This document shows positions 34,433-42,796 of a stretch of DNA of 64,000 bases, piece after piece. The translations under genes were made by a program, and so were the position numbers. Source of the DNA: SZUA-430 sp040080835. Its GTDB lineage: Bacteria > Pseudomonadota > Alphaproteobacteria > Micropepsales > Micropepsaceae. Below the pieces are notes generated by a model. The model saw only the letters and a list, made by a program, of their open reading frames with translations, did no database searches and was not told where the DNA came from. Location: assembly GCA_040080835.1 (NCBI GenBank), contig JBEBHP010000013.1:62001-126000 (forward strand). The letters run 5' to 3'. Positions within the stretch are counted from its first letter, which is position 1. Every line of letters starts with the position of its first letter.

Positions 34433-35671
34433 CTATGTCCGTTCAAACAGCGCCGTCAGTTCGATGTGGGCGGACCAGAGGAACTGGTCGATGGGCCGCA
34501 CGGTCTTCAGCTGATAGCCGCCGTCCATCAGTATACGTGCGTCGCGAGCGAATGTCGCTGGGTTGCAGGACACCGAAGCGATCGTGCGGACCTGCGAAGC
34601 CGCGAGTTGCTCGACCTGGGAGCGGGCGCCTGCACGGGGTGGGTCGATGACCACGCCGTCGAAGGCGTCGAGCTCGTGCTTCAGCAGCGGGCGCCGGAAC
34701 AAGTCGCGACGCTCCGCGCTGGTTGGCTTCAGTCCCTGTGTGGCGCGCAGGGCCTGCGCCAGTGCACCAACGGCGTCCGCGTCGCTGTCAAAGGCCGACA
34801 CCGCGTGTGAACTGGCCAGTGGCAACGTGAAGGCACCGCAGCCGCTGAAGAGATCGGCGACCTTCCTGGCCTTCGCGAGATCTTCCTTCAAATGGGCCAG
34901 CATCGTGGCTTCCGCCTCGCGCGTCGCCTGCAGGAAGACGCCAGCGGGAATTTCGACTGAGGCCGAGCCCCAGGACATGGCTGGCGGCGCCGATTGCAGG
35001 ATCAGCTCGCCGTTGATGGTCAGCCGCACGATGCGCAGGCGGTCGGCAAGCATCGCAAAGCGCGTGCGCTGGTCGCGGTCGAGCTTTAGGCCCGGAATGC
35101 CGAAGAAGGCGTCGATGCCCGTGTCGGTCAGCGTCAGCATAATCTCGCTGGAGCCGCGGTCCGGCAGTTCTTCGGCGAGCGCGCCGCGCAGGCGGGGCAC
35201 GATCTTCAGCAGGTCCGGATGCAGGACGGGACACATCTCCATGTCAGCGATGAAGTGGCTGCCGCGCTCGTGAAAGCCGAGCACGATGCCGTCACTGGTT
35301 CTGCGGGCCGACATCGAGGCGCGGCGGCGCGTGCCGGGCGCGATAGCGACGGTCGGTTCGACATTCACGCCGGTCAGGCCGCGCTGCTCGAGCGCGATGA
35401 TGACCTGCTGGCGCTTCCACTCGCGATAGGCGGTGGCTTCCATGTGCTGGAGGGCGCAGCCGCCGCAGACGCCGAAGTGGCGGCAGGACGGCTCGACGCG
35501 GTGCGGGCTTGGCTTGAGGATGCGGATGACATTGCTGCCGTCGGCGTCCTGCTCGATCGCGACGTCCTCGCCGTCGAGCGTATAAGGCACGAAGGTGCCA
35601 TCGGCGGCTTCGCCATCTCCCTTGTGGCCGACGCGGAGGATTTGAACGGTCTTCCCTGGGAGCGCGGACAT
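34433..35671 (-). CDS. class I RNA (uracil-5) methyltransferase, RlmD/RumA-like
   Basis: TrmA/RlmD-type enzyme that makes m5U in RNA. 412 residues. Seen: a TRAM-like N-terminus, the [4Fe-4S] cysteines SCRHFGVCGGCALQH with the fourth Cys in MEMCPVLHP, SAM motif LFSGCGAFTLPLA, DPPRAGARSQVEQL, and the catalytic Cys in VSCNPATFARDA. Odd: the ATG and the next five codons (MSALPG) lie inside a REP palindrome (35656-35720) that belongs to the adjacent RAYT island. The original start may have been replaced by the repeat insertion. No other ATG occurs until about residue 76. Confidence 0.9.
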   Translation of the reverse strand: MSALPGKTVQILRVGHKGDGEAADGTFVPYTLDGEDVAIEQDADGSNVIRILKPSPHRVEPSCRHFGVCGGCALQHMEATAYREWKRQQVIIALEQRGLTGVNVEPTVAIAPGTRRRASMSARRTSDGIVLGFHERGSHFIADMEMCPVLHPDLLKIVPRLRGALAEELPDRGSSEIMLTLTDTGIDAFFGIPGLKLDRDQRTRFAMLADRLRIVRLTINGELILQSAPPAMSWGSASVEIPAGVFLQATREAEATMLAHLKEDLAKARKVADLFSGCGAFTLPLASSHAVSAFDSDADAVGALAQALRATQGLKPTSAERRDLFRRPLLKHELDAFDGVVIDPPRAGARSQVEQLAASQVRTIASVSCNPATFARDARILMDGGYQLKTVRPIDQFLWSAHIELTALFERT

Positions 35672-35720
35672 CCTGTCCGCCCTAAAGTACGAAGAGCGGA
35701 CAGGATGTCCGCGCTCCCAG
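35656..35720. repeat. left REP pair (REPIN) of the RAYT island
   Basis: Two perfect 25-bp inverted copies (35656-35680 and 35696-35720) with a 15-base spacer. Each arm holds its own palindrome GCGGACATCCTGTCCGC. The structure is two REP units head to head. It overlaps the start codon of the RlmD-like gene. A related copy lies on the other side of the transposase at 36401-36467. Confidence 0.9.
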
Positions 35721-35803
35721 CAATCTACACGCTCGGGAATGGTCTGCCATAAATTTGCCTCGACTGTTTCTTATAGAGAGCGTGCTAGCAGAAGAGGGCC
35801 AAA

Positions 35804-36436
35804 TTGTCATCGCAAACACTACGTGTTTATTGGCACTCCCGTGGCTATCTGCCTCATTTTGAGGCCGGAGAGACCCCGCAGTCGATTACCTTCCGCCTTG
35901 GTGACAGTTTGCCAGCAAGTTTGCTTGCGCAGGTGCAGACTGAATTGCAATCGCTTCCTGAAACGCAGGCGGCGCAAGAGCGTCGCAAGCGAATTGAGGT
36001 GTTGCTCGATCAAGGACGAGGTCACCGTCATCTGGCTGATGCTCGCGTCGCTGCGTCGGTTGAAACAGCTCTGCTTCATTTTGACGGCCAGCGGTACAGG
36101 CTGCATGCGTGGTGCGTCATGCCAAATCACATCCACGTGCTGGTTACGCCGCAGGGAACAAACACCTTGTCGAAAATCCTGCAGAGCTGGAAATCATTCA
36201 CTGGCAACAGGGCAAATGAGATCCTTGGGCGCAAAGGTACATTCTGGGCTCCCGACTATCATGATCGCTTCATCCGCGATGAAGCTCACTTTGGGACAGC
36301 AGTGAACTACATCGCCCTCAATCCTGTCAAAGCAGGGCTGTGCTCCACGGCCGAGGATTGGCGGTATTCAAGTTCGTGGGCGGGTAGAACGCAAGTTTCT
36401 CTTCCCGGGACCGCGGACATCTTTTCCGCCTTCTGA
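35804..36436 (+). CDS. REP-associated tyrosine transposase (RAYT, Y1 family)
   Basis: Single-copy HUH/Y1 transposase that mobilises REP palindromes. 210 residues, starting at TTG 35804 with GAAGAGG six bases upstream. Seen: WCVMPNHIHVLV with the HxH metal site (residues about 108-110), FWAPDYHDRFIRDE with the nucleophilic Tyr, and FGTAVNYIALNPVKAGL, a family signature. The terminal codons and stop lie inside the right REP. Between rlmD and dxs, it forms an island of about 0.8 kb with the flanking repeats. RAYTs are usually vertically kept and not self-mobile like insertion sequences. Confidence 0.92.
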   Translation: MSSQTLRVYWHSRGYLPHFEAGETPQSITFRLGDSLPASLLAQVQTELQSLPETQAAQERRKRIEVLLDQGRGHRHLADARVAASVETALLHFDGQRYRLHAWCVMPNHIHVLVTPQGTNTLSKILQSWKSFTGNRANEILGRKGTFWAPDYHDRFIRDEAHFGTAVNYIALNPVKAGLCSTAEDWRYSSSWAGRTQVSLPGTADIFSAF

Positions 36437-36467
36437 AAAGAGCGGGCTGGAAGCCCGCGCTCCCAGG
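36401..36467. repeat. right REP pair of the RAYT island
   Basis: CTTCCCGGGACCGCGGACAT at 36401 resembles the left arm of 35656 (shared CGCGGACATC core, TTTTCCGCC instead of TGTCCGCC). GCGGGCTGGAAGCCCGC (36442-36458) is a second, differently sequenced hairpin followed by the same GCTCCCAGG end. The pair therefore mixes two REP variants. The RAYT stop codon is within it, and the dxs stop codon begins 3 bases after it. Confidence 0.8.
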
Positions 36468-36469
36468 AA

Positions 36470-38383
36470 TTACGCCCGCAATACGCTGGTTGCTTCGCGG
36501 CCAAGCGCGGTGAGTGCCCTTGCCACGATGTGCTGGGCGTTGAGGCCGGCGACGTCGTACTGCCGGCTTTGCGTATCGTGGTCTATGAAGATGTCTGGCA
36601 GCGTCATTGCGCGGAACTTGCAGCCACGGTCAAACAGGCCGGCGTTCGCCATGAACTGCATGACGTGGGCCGCGAAGCCACCGATGGCGCCGTCCTCGAT
36701 CGTGATCAGCACTTCGTGGTTTGCTGCGAGGCGACGGACAAGGTCTTCGTCAAGCGGCTTGCAGAAGCGGGCATCGGCGACTGTGGTTGGCAACCCGCGG
36801 GCCGCCAGATCGTCTGCGGCCTTGAGCGCTTCCGGCAGCCTGGTACCAAAGCTCAAGATCGCGATCTTGGAACCTTCGCGCATGATGCGGCCCTTGCCGA
36901 TCTCGAGCACGGTGCCCCTGGCCGGTAGTTCGATGCCGACGCCGTCGCCGCGCGGATAGCGAACCGAGGACGGCCGGTCGTTGATGGCGACCTGGGTTGC
37001 CACCATGTTGCGAAGTTCGAGTTCGTCAGACGGCGCCATGACGACAAAGCCCGGCAACGTCGCGAGGAAGGTCGTATCGAACGAACCTGCATGCGTGGCG
37101 CCGTCTGCACCAACGAGGCCTGCCCGGTCGATGGCAAAGCGCACTGGCAGTCCCTGGATCGCCACATCGTGGACGACCTGGTCATAGCCGCGCTGCAGGA
37201 AGGTCGAGTAGATCACGGCAAAAGGCTTCAGGCCTTCCGTCGCAAGTCCTGCCGCGAATGTGACCGCGTGCTGTTCGGCAATACCCACGTCGAAGCAACG
37301 TTTCGGGAAACGCTTTTCGAACAGGTCGAGGCCCGTACCTGATGGCATGGCCGCCGTGATGGCGACGATCCTGTCGTCGGCTTCGGCCTCCGCGATCAGG
37401 CTTTCGGCGAATATTTTCGTGTAGGACGGCGCGTTGGAGATGCTCTTCTTCTGCGCTCCGGTGATGACGTCGAACTTGACGACACCATGATATTTGTCAG
37501 CCGAGCTTTCAGCAGGCGCGTAGCCCTTGCCCTTCTGGGTCACGACGTGGACAAGGATCGGGCGGTCGATTTCGGAGTCTCGCACATTCTGCAGAACGGG
37601 CAGCAGATGGTCCATGTTGTGGCCATCGATCGGGCCAACGTAATAGAGGCCAAGCTCCTCGAACATCGTGCCGCCCATCGCCAGGCCGTGGGTGTAACGT
37701 TCGGCCTTGCGGGCTGTGTCCTCGACGAAGTGAGGCATCTTCTGCGCCAACTGCTTGGCGAAGTTGCGCAGGGTCTGGTAGGTCGAAGACGAGACGACGC
37801 GGGACAGGTAAGCGCTCATGCCACCGACGGGCGGCGCGATCGACATGTCGTTGTCGTTCAGGATAATGATCAGCCGCGTGCGCGAAGCACCGGCGTTGTT
37901 CATCGCCTCGTAGGCCATGCCCGCCGACATCGCCCCGTCACCGATCACGCAGATAATGTTGCGCTTCTCGTTGTTGAGGTCGCGCGCGACGGCCATGCCG
38001 AGGCCGGCCGAAATCGACGTTGACGAGTGGGCAGCACCGAACGGGTCGTACTCGCTTTCGCTACGCTTGGTGAAGCCCGAGAGGCCTCCACCCTGGCGCA
38101 GCGTGCGGATACGGTTGCGGCGACCGGTCAGGATCTTGTGCGGATAGGCCTGGTGGCCGACGTCCCAGATCAGGCGGTCGTGCGGTGTCTGGAAGATGTG
38201 ATGGAGTGCCACGGTCAACTCGACAACACCCAGGCCCGCGCCCAGGTGGCCGCCGGTGACGGAGACGGCATCGATTGTTTCCCGTCGCAGTTCGTCGGCG
38301 AGCTGCTTCAGTTCATCGCGCGAGAAGTGGCGCGTGTCTGCCGGTGTCTTGACCTTGTCGAGAAGCGGTGTGAGCAGTGGCAT
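36470..38383 (-). CDS. dxs: 1-deoxy-D-xylulose-5-phosphate synthase
   Basis: Thiamine-diphosphate enzyme condensing pyruvate and glyceraldehyde 3-phosphate, first step of the MEP isoprenoid pathway. ATG 38383 (MPLLTPLLDKVKTPADTR) gives 637 residues; a TTG at 38407 is an alternative. Seen: GGHLGAGLGVVELTVALH, TPHDRLIWDVGHQAYPHKILTG, the TPP motif IGDGAMSAGMAYEAMNNAG...NDNDMS, and the transketolase pyrimidine domain VGIAEQHAVTFAAGLA. The neighbour upstream is ispA, consistent with an isoprenoid operon. Confidence 0.97.
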   Translation of the reverse strand: MPLLTPLLDKVKTPADTRHFSRDELKQLADELRRETIDAVSVTGGHLGAGLGVVELTVALHHIFQTPHDRLIWDVGHQAYPHKILTGRRNRIRTLRQGGGLSGFTKRSESEYDPFGAAHSSTSISAGLGMAVARDLNNEKRNIICVIGDGAMSAGMAYEAMNNAGASRTRLIIILNDNDMSIAPPVGGMSAYLSRVVSSSTYQTLRNFAKQLAQKMPHFVEDTARKAERYTHGLAMGGTMFEELGLYYVGPIDGHNMDHLLPVLQNVRDSEIDRPILVHVVTQKGKGYAPAESSADKYHGVVKFDVITGAQKKSISNAPSYTKIFAESLIAEAEADDRIVAITAAMPSGTGLDLFEKRFPKRCFDVGIAEQHAVTFAAGLATEGLKPFAVIYSTFLQRGYDQVVHDVAIQGLPVRFAIDRAGLVGADGATHAGSFDTTFLATLPGFVVMAPSDELELRNMVATQVAINDRPSSVRYPRGDGVGIELPARGTVLEIGKGRIMREGSKIAILSFGTRLPEALKAADDLAARGLPTTVADARFCKPLDEDLVRRLAANHEVLITIEDGAIGGFAAHVMQFMANAGLFDRGCKFRAMTLPDIFIDHDTQSRQYDVAGLNAQHIVARALTALGREATSVLRA

Positions 38384-38457
38384 TGGACCCAACAAAACTG
38401 ACTGCAAAAGGCGCAGTCAACAGAGTAACTTTCCCACGGTGCCTATCGTTGCGGCAT

Positions 38458-39351
38458 TTACGCGCGCCGATTAACGACAAACGACACAAGGCCGCGCAAA
38501 AGATCGGCTTTTTCATCGAAGACATCAAGGTGCGCCGCTGCCTGGCTGGCCAGGATTTCGGCTTGAGCGCGCGCCCTTTCGGCGCCGAGTATTGTGACGA
38601 AAGTCGCTTTGCCTGCCTTTTCATCCTTGCGTGCCGCCTTGCCCATCACGCCCGGATCACCTTCGTGGTCGAGGAGATCGTCGGTGATCTGGTAAGCCAA
38701 TCCCAGATCATGCGCAAAGTTCGTGAGCGCATGACGCATCTGGAGCGAGGTGCGCCCCATGATGGCACCCGCTTCGCAGGCAAATGAAATCAGCGCGCCC
38801 GTCTTCAGGCGCTGCATGCGAGTGATCTGCCCGATGTCTGCGAGAATGTCCTTGCCACAGATGTCGATCATCTGGCCACCGACCATGCCCGCGAAACCTG
38901 CCGCCTGAGACAGGCGCAGTACGAGGTCGGCGCGCACATGTGGATCGGGATGTGTTTCGTGCGAGGCCAGCAGCGTGAACGCGTGCGTAAGCAGCGCGTC
39001 GCCTGCGAGGATCGCGGTCGCCTCATCGAACTTCCTGTGCGTCGTCGGCTTGCCGCGGCGCAGGTCGTCATTGTCCATTGCCGGCAGGTCGTCGTGAACC
39101 AGCGAATAGGCGTGCACGCATTCAATGGCTGCAGCCACGCGCGAGAGGGCGCGACGGTCGACGCCGAACTGCCGGCCCGACTGAAGCACCAGGAAAGCGC
39201 GAATGCGTTTTCCGCCCTGCATCGTTGCGTAGCGCATCGCCTCGATCACGCGCGCCTGCGGTCCGATGGCTTCGGGCAACAGCTCGTTCAGCACATCTTC
39301 CATGAAGACGGCAATTTCGTTCAGTGCAGGCTCTATGGGAGAGATCGTCAT
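38458..39351 (-). CDS. ispA: farnesyl diphosphate synthase-type polyprenyl synthetase
   Basis: Short-chain trans-prenyltransferase making geranyl and farnesyl diphosphate. 297 residues. Seen: GGKRIRAFLVL, first Asp-rich motif VHDDLPAMDNDDLRRGKPT (DDxxxxD form typical of bacterial FPP synthases), and second motif YQITDDLLDHEGD. Between xseB and dxs in the same direction, an arrangement common in proteobacteria. Confidence 0.95.
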   Translation of the reverse strand: MTISPIEPALNEIAVFMEDVLNELLPEAIGPQARVIEAMRYATMQGGKRIRAFLVLQSGRQFGVDRRALSRVAAAIECVHAYSLVHDDLPAMDNDDLRRGKPTTHRKFDEATAILAGDALLTHAFTLLASHETHPDPHVRADLVLRLSQAAGFAGMVGGQMIDICGKDILADIGQITRMQRLKTGALISFACEAGAIMGRTSLQMRHALTNFAHDLGLAYQITDDLLDHEGDPGVMGKAARKDEKAGKATFVTILGAERARAQAEILASQAAAHLDVFDEKADLLRGLVSFVVNRRA

Positions 39352-39360
39352 GGTCGCGCC

Positions 39361-39615
39361 TTATTTCGTATCAAACGGTGCCGTCGACGGCGCGCCGCCC
39401 GGGCCAATGACGATTTTCTCGATACGCGCCTCAGCGTCACGCAACTTGGATTCGCAGTGCGCCTTGAGGGCTGTACCCTTTTCGTAGATCGCGATGGATT
39501 CCTCGAGCGGCACCTGGCCCTTTTCGAGCTGCTGGACGATGGTCTCGAGCTGCTGAAGTGCCTGCTCGAATGACAGTTTCGAGAAGTCTTCGGCCTTTTT
39601 ATCTTCTTTTGCCAT
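39361..39615 (-). CDS. xseB: exodeoxyribonuclease VII small subunit
   Basis: 84-residue XseB. Seen: LSFEQALQQLETIVQQLEKGQVPLEESIAIYEKGTALKAHCESKL, the near-invariant helical hairpin of the family, with a C-terminal IEKIV segment. It pairs with XseA, which is not in the window. Starts the xseB-ispA-dxs unit, 10 bp before ispA. Confidence 0.96.
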   Translation of the reverse strand: MAKEDKKAEDFSKLSFEQALQQLETIVQQLEKGQVPLEESIAIYEKGTALKAHCESKLRDAEARIEKIVIGPGGAPSTAPFDTK

Positions 39616-39922
39616 TTACCGGTCCTGGGGTTTCAATTCGATGGGCGTCTATACAGGATTTGGGAGGGAGAGGTCCACCTGTGGAAAATCGAGATTTCAC
39701 CACCAAGGACACCAAGGCGCTGTACGCCTTCGAATTGTCCGAGCATCTTCGAGCTCTTTGCGCTCTTTGAGTTTCAAATATTCTTCCAAACCGCATCGGC
39801 CCAATCCCGTCCCTGAATTTTAAACGCGAAGATCTCAAAGGACTCCAAGTTGCCGCGCGCCATGCGTGGAAATCAGTGCACAACGCCTTGGTGTTCTTGG
39901 TGGTTCCTAAAAAGCAAGGCAA
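39616..39922. other. 307-bp intergenic repeat element between xseB and HDAC gene
   Basis: No gene; open frames here are artefacts of repeats. It contains an inverted pair, ACCACCAAGGACACCAAGGC at 39699 and its one-mismatch complement at 39884-39904, about 165 bp apart. Low-complexity stretches between the arms hold GAAG/CTTCGAG words such as GAGCTCTTTGCGCTCTTTGA. Elements with CACCAAGGACACCAAGG arms occur between genes in many bacteria. Confidence 0.6.
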
Positions 39923-40852
39923 CTACGCCGCCATCAGGGCCTTTACGTGAGCTGCCGCAGAGTCCGCCAAGGCCTTCAGGTCGTAGCCGCCTTCGAGTGT
40001 CGAGACGACGCGCGAGCCACAGCGTTCCTTTGCGATGGCGCAGACATGCTCGGTCACCCACGCGTAGTCGGCCTCGATCAGGTTGAGGTTGGCGAGCGGA
40101 TCCCTGCGATGCGCGTCAAAGCCTGCCGAGATCAGGATGAACTCGGGCCTGAAGGCATCGAGCGCGGGCAGTACGGTGTTGTCCCAAGCCTGGCGGAATT
40201 CGTGGCTGCCTGCGCCGGGGTCGAGTGCTGCATTGACGATGTTGTTCGCCCTGCCCCGCTCGTTCGGTCGGCCTGAACCGGGATACAAGGGCATCTGGTG
40301 GCTTGACGCGAAGAACAGGTCGCCATCTTCCTCAAACATCACCTGCGTGCCGTTGCCGTGGTGCACGTCGAAGTCGACGACGGCTACGCGCTTGAGGCCG
40401 TGCCTGGCGCGCGCATGAAGGGCACCGATGGCGACGTTGTTGAACAGGCAGAAGCCCATCGCGCGTGTCGGCTCGGCGTGGTGTCCGGGCGGTCGCACGG
40501 CGCAGAAGGCGTTCGTCACGGCGCCGGACATAACGCGATCGACGGCCGCGATCACGCCGCCGGCGGCGCGGAGAGCTGCCTCGCCCGAACCCGGCGACAC
40601 ATGCGTGTCGGCGTCGAGCGAGCCAAAGCCAGTCTCCGGCACAGCCTTCAAAACCGCGTCGACGAAATAGGACGGGTGGACGCGAGAGATTTCCTCGCGT
40701 GCCGCCAACGGCGCTTCCTCACGCACAAGATACTGGAACGCCTCGTCCTCGAGCGCGTGCAACACGGCGCGCAGCCGGTCCGAGCACTCTGGATGGCCGG
40801 GCGGGGTTTCGTGATACAAGCAGGCGGAATGAGTCATCAGGGCTGTGGTCAT
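39923..40852 (-). CDS. histone deacetylase-family amidohydrolase
   Basis: 309-residue zinc-dependent deacetylase of the arginase/HDAC fold (acetoin utilisation/acetylpolyamine class). Seen: VRPPGHHAEPTRAMGFCLFNNVAIGA (active-site HH pair), VAVVDFDVHHGNGTQVMFEED (zinc Asp and His), ISAGFDAHRRDPLANLNL (second zinc Asp) and the late STLEGGYDL Tyr loop. All catalytic residues are present. Divergent from the CorA-like gene, with about 50 bp between starts. Confidence 0.94.
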   Translation of the reverse strand: MTTALMTHSACLYHETPPGHPECSDRLRAVLHALEDEAFQYLVREEAPLAAREEISRVHPSYFVDAVLKAVPETGFGSLDADTHVSPGSGEAALRAAGGVIAAVDRVMSGAVTNAFCAVRPPGHHAEPTRAMGFCLFNNVAIGALHARARHGLKRVAVVDFDVHHGNGTQVMFEEDGDLFFASSHQMPLYPGSGRPNERGRANNIVNAALDPGAGSHEFRQAWDNTVLPALDAFRPEFILISAGFDAHRRDPLANLNLIEADYAWVTEHVCAIAKERCGSRVVSTLEGGYDLKALADSAAAHVKALMAA

Positions 40853-40902
40853 ATTGTCAGTTTCTGATATTGGCCTCCTCCCCGCAAGCGAAGAGACGAC
40901 TG

Positions 40903-41904
40903 TTGCAAAGCGAAAATCCAGATGCGCTGAACCCCGACCATGACGGCCTTGTCAGCGGGCTCCTGCTCGACGGCAAAGGCGGCGCGCGTGAAGTGGAATG
41001 GCCCGAGATCAAGCACTGGACACCCGACATGGGCGTGCTCTGGGTCCACCTCAACCGCACGGTCGATGAAGCGGACCACTATGTACGCCAGGACGCGGGG
41101 CTGGACCCTGTGGTCATTGACGCCCTTCTGGCCAGCGACACTCGTCCGCGCATGGTCACGCATGGCCAGGGCATGATCGTCAACATGCGCGGTATCAACC
41201 TCAATCCTGGCGCTGACCCTGAAGACATGATCTCGGTCCGGATGTGGATCGAGAAGAAGCGCATCATCTCGACGCGGTCGCGGCGTTCGCTTGCTACCCG
41301 CGACGTGCAGGAGGCGCTCGCGCGCGGCCAGGGTCCGAAGGACGAGATCGACTGCCTGTTCGAACTGGCCAAGGCGCTGCACTTGCGGGTGGCGCATGTG
41401 ATCGACGAACTGTCTGACTCTGTGGATGGCCTGGAAGAACAGGTTGTCTCGGGCGAGATTGCCAAGATACGCGATGACCTGTCGCAGGCGCGCAAGCGCG
41501 CCATTTCGCTCAGGCGCCACCTTGCGCCCCAGCGCGAGGCCCTGGCCCGGCTGCAGAACGAGCGGCACGAGATGCTTGATGGAGTCGACTCCGTTCATTT
41601 CCGAGAGTTGGCGGACGAAACGACGCGCTTTGTCGAAGAACTGGACAGCGTCCGCGAGCGTGCCAGCGTTGTGCAGGATGAAGTCATGAACCGCCTGACG
41701 GAGCGCCAGAACCGCAACTCGTATGTGCTGACGGTGGTGGCGGCCATCATGCTGCCGCTCAGTTTCATTACGTCCCTGTTTGGGGTGAGCCTTTCAAACA
41801 TTCCCTATGCAGATGACCCGAACGGGTTCTGGATGCTGCTGTGGATCCTCGCAACGCTGATCATTGTCGAGGTTGCGGTGTTCCGGTGGACGCGGTGGTT
41901 TTGA
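40903..41904 (+). CDS. CorA/ZntB-like metal-ion transporter
   Basis: Pentameric divalent-cation channel family (ZntB branch). About 333 residues. No ATG precedes the conserved region: the likely starts are TTG 40903 (MLQSENPDALN) or TTG 40870. Seen: large acidic cytoplasmic domain with LWVHLNRTVDEADHY, MISVRMWIEKKRIISTRSRRSLATRDVQEAL, a long helix rich in Arg/Glu, and two C-terminal helices. The canonical GMN/GVN loop reads LFGVSLSNIP here, with Ser in place of the selectivity-filter Asn. Divergent from the HDAC gene. Confidence 0.85.
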   Translation: MQSENPDALNPDHDGLVSGLLLDGKGGAREVEWPEIKHWTPDMGVLWVHLNRTVDEADHYVRQDAGLDPVVIDALLASDTRPRMVTHGQGMIVNMRGINLNPGADPEDMISVRMWIEKKRIISTRSRRSLATRDVQEALARGQGPKDEIDCLFELAKALHLRVAHVIDELSDSVDGLEEQVVSGEIAKIRDDLSQARKRAISLRRHLAPQREALARLQNERHEMLDGVDSVHFRELADETTRFVEELDSVRERASVVQDEVMNRLTERQNRNSYVLTVVAAIMLPLSFITSLFGVSLSNIPYADDPNGFWMLLWILATLIIVEVAVFRWTRWF

Positions 41905-42043
41905 GGCCAACTTCACCCCCGGCACAGATTCCTACACTATTCATCAGAAGCGCCGAATAGAGCCGAAAGCGCCGAAAACAAAAAGAGAACATATTGTCGC
42001 AGCTAGCGGAAGTATGCCGCTGACCAGTCCCCCCCAAAATATC

Positions 42044-42184
42044 GTCATCCTGAACGCGCTGCAGCGCGCAGCGGTGCTGTGCGTTCGGGACCCACGCGTG
42101 GTGAGGCCTTTCCGGAGATGTATCACCACCTATGGTTCCCGTTCGCAACGCAGCACTGACGTGCTGCACAGCGAACAGGATGAC
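42044..42184. repeat. 141-bp long imperfect palindrome, copy 1
   Basis: Begins GTCATCCTGAACGCGCTGCAG and ends in a near-complement of that, ...GCGAACAGGATGAC, so the element can fold on itself end to end. The internal words GTGCTGTGCGTTCGGGACCCA and TGGTTCCCGTTCGCAACGCAG also pair. Copy 2 follows after 30 bp with about 85-90% identity by eye and the same length. Confidence 0.85.
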
Positions 42185-42214
42185 GTCGGTGGGGAGAGCA
42201 ACAAAAGACACGCA

Positions 42215-42355
42215 GTCATCCTGAACGCGCTGCAGCGCGTAGCGGTGCTGTGCGTTCGGGACCCATACGTGGTGACGCCTCCCCGGAGAACACTCACCTC
42301 GTATGGGTCCCGTTCGCAACGCAGCACTGACGTGCTGCACAGCGAACAGGATGAC
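42215..42355. repeat. 141-bp long imperfect palindrome, copy 2
   Basis: Same architecture and length as copy 1 (GTCATCCTGAACGCGCTGCAG ... CAGGATGAC), starting 171 bp downstream of it. Differences concentrate in the loop (CCCATACGTGG for CCCACGCGTGG; CTCGTATGGGTCC for CACCTATGGTTCC). In several positions changes on one side are matched on the other, hinting that pairing is kept. Confidence 0.85.
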
Positions 42356-42421
42356 TGCACCGGGGGCTTGACATAGCACCTCTTAGTACATAGCCTCACA
42401 CAGTACAGGACGATACTGGGT

Positions 42422-42796
42422 ATGGCACCAATCACTCCACCACCGGACGACAAGCTGGAGCAGGAACTGCGGCGCGGCGTGATCGTGCTTGCGGCGCTGT
42501 CGCAGCTTGCCGGCTGGCAGTATGGGTATTCACTGCGCCAGTCGCTCGCCGCACGCGGGATGGAGATTGAAGAAGGTACGCTCTACCCCCTTCTCCGGCG
42601 GCTGGAGGCGCAAAACCTGCTCGTCAGCGAATGGCGCATCGAAGAAGGTCCGCCGCGCCGGTATTACAAGATGAGCCCCGCTGGACGGGCGCTGTACGGT
42701 CGCCTGATCGAAAACTGGAATGGCCTCGTCGACATTGTCGCCGGACTGGTCGCGGACGACGGCACAGGCACAAAGCGCAAGAAGGATGGCCGATGA
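42422..42796 (+). CDS. PadR-family transcriptional regulator
   Basis: 124-residue winged-helix regulator of the PadR family. Seen: ELRRGVIVLAALSQLAGWQYGYSLRQSLAARGMEIEEGTLYPLLRRLEAQNLLVSEW, the full wHTH, and EEGPPRRYYKMSPAGRAL for the wing and start of the C-terminal helix. It overlaps the next gene by 4 bp; PadR/HAAS-domain pairs are a frequent arrangement in which the regulator controls the membrane protein. Confidence 0.94.
   Translation: MAPITPPPDDKLEQELRRGVIVLAALSQLAGWQYGYSLRQSLAARGMEIEEGTLYPLLRRLEAQNLLVSEWRIEEGPPRRYYKMSPAGRALYGRLIENWNGLVDIVAGLVADDGTGTKRKKDGR

Larger units (their letters stand above)
41905..42421. other. 517-bp repeat-bearing intergenic region
   Basis: No gene. Holds the two 141-bp palindromic repeats described separately, and the promoter and leader of the PadR gene (start 42422). 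Confidence 0.7.

Noticed and set aside
39616..39922. 107-codon minus-strand frame between xseB and the HDAC gene
   Set aside because: It runs through the inverted repeat arms and low-complexity words; the protein has no domain and begins within the repeat.
42044..42355. CRISPR-like direct repeat pair
   Set aside because: Only two units of 141 bp, each a long imperfect palindrome. No short regularly spaced repeats and no cas genes.
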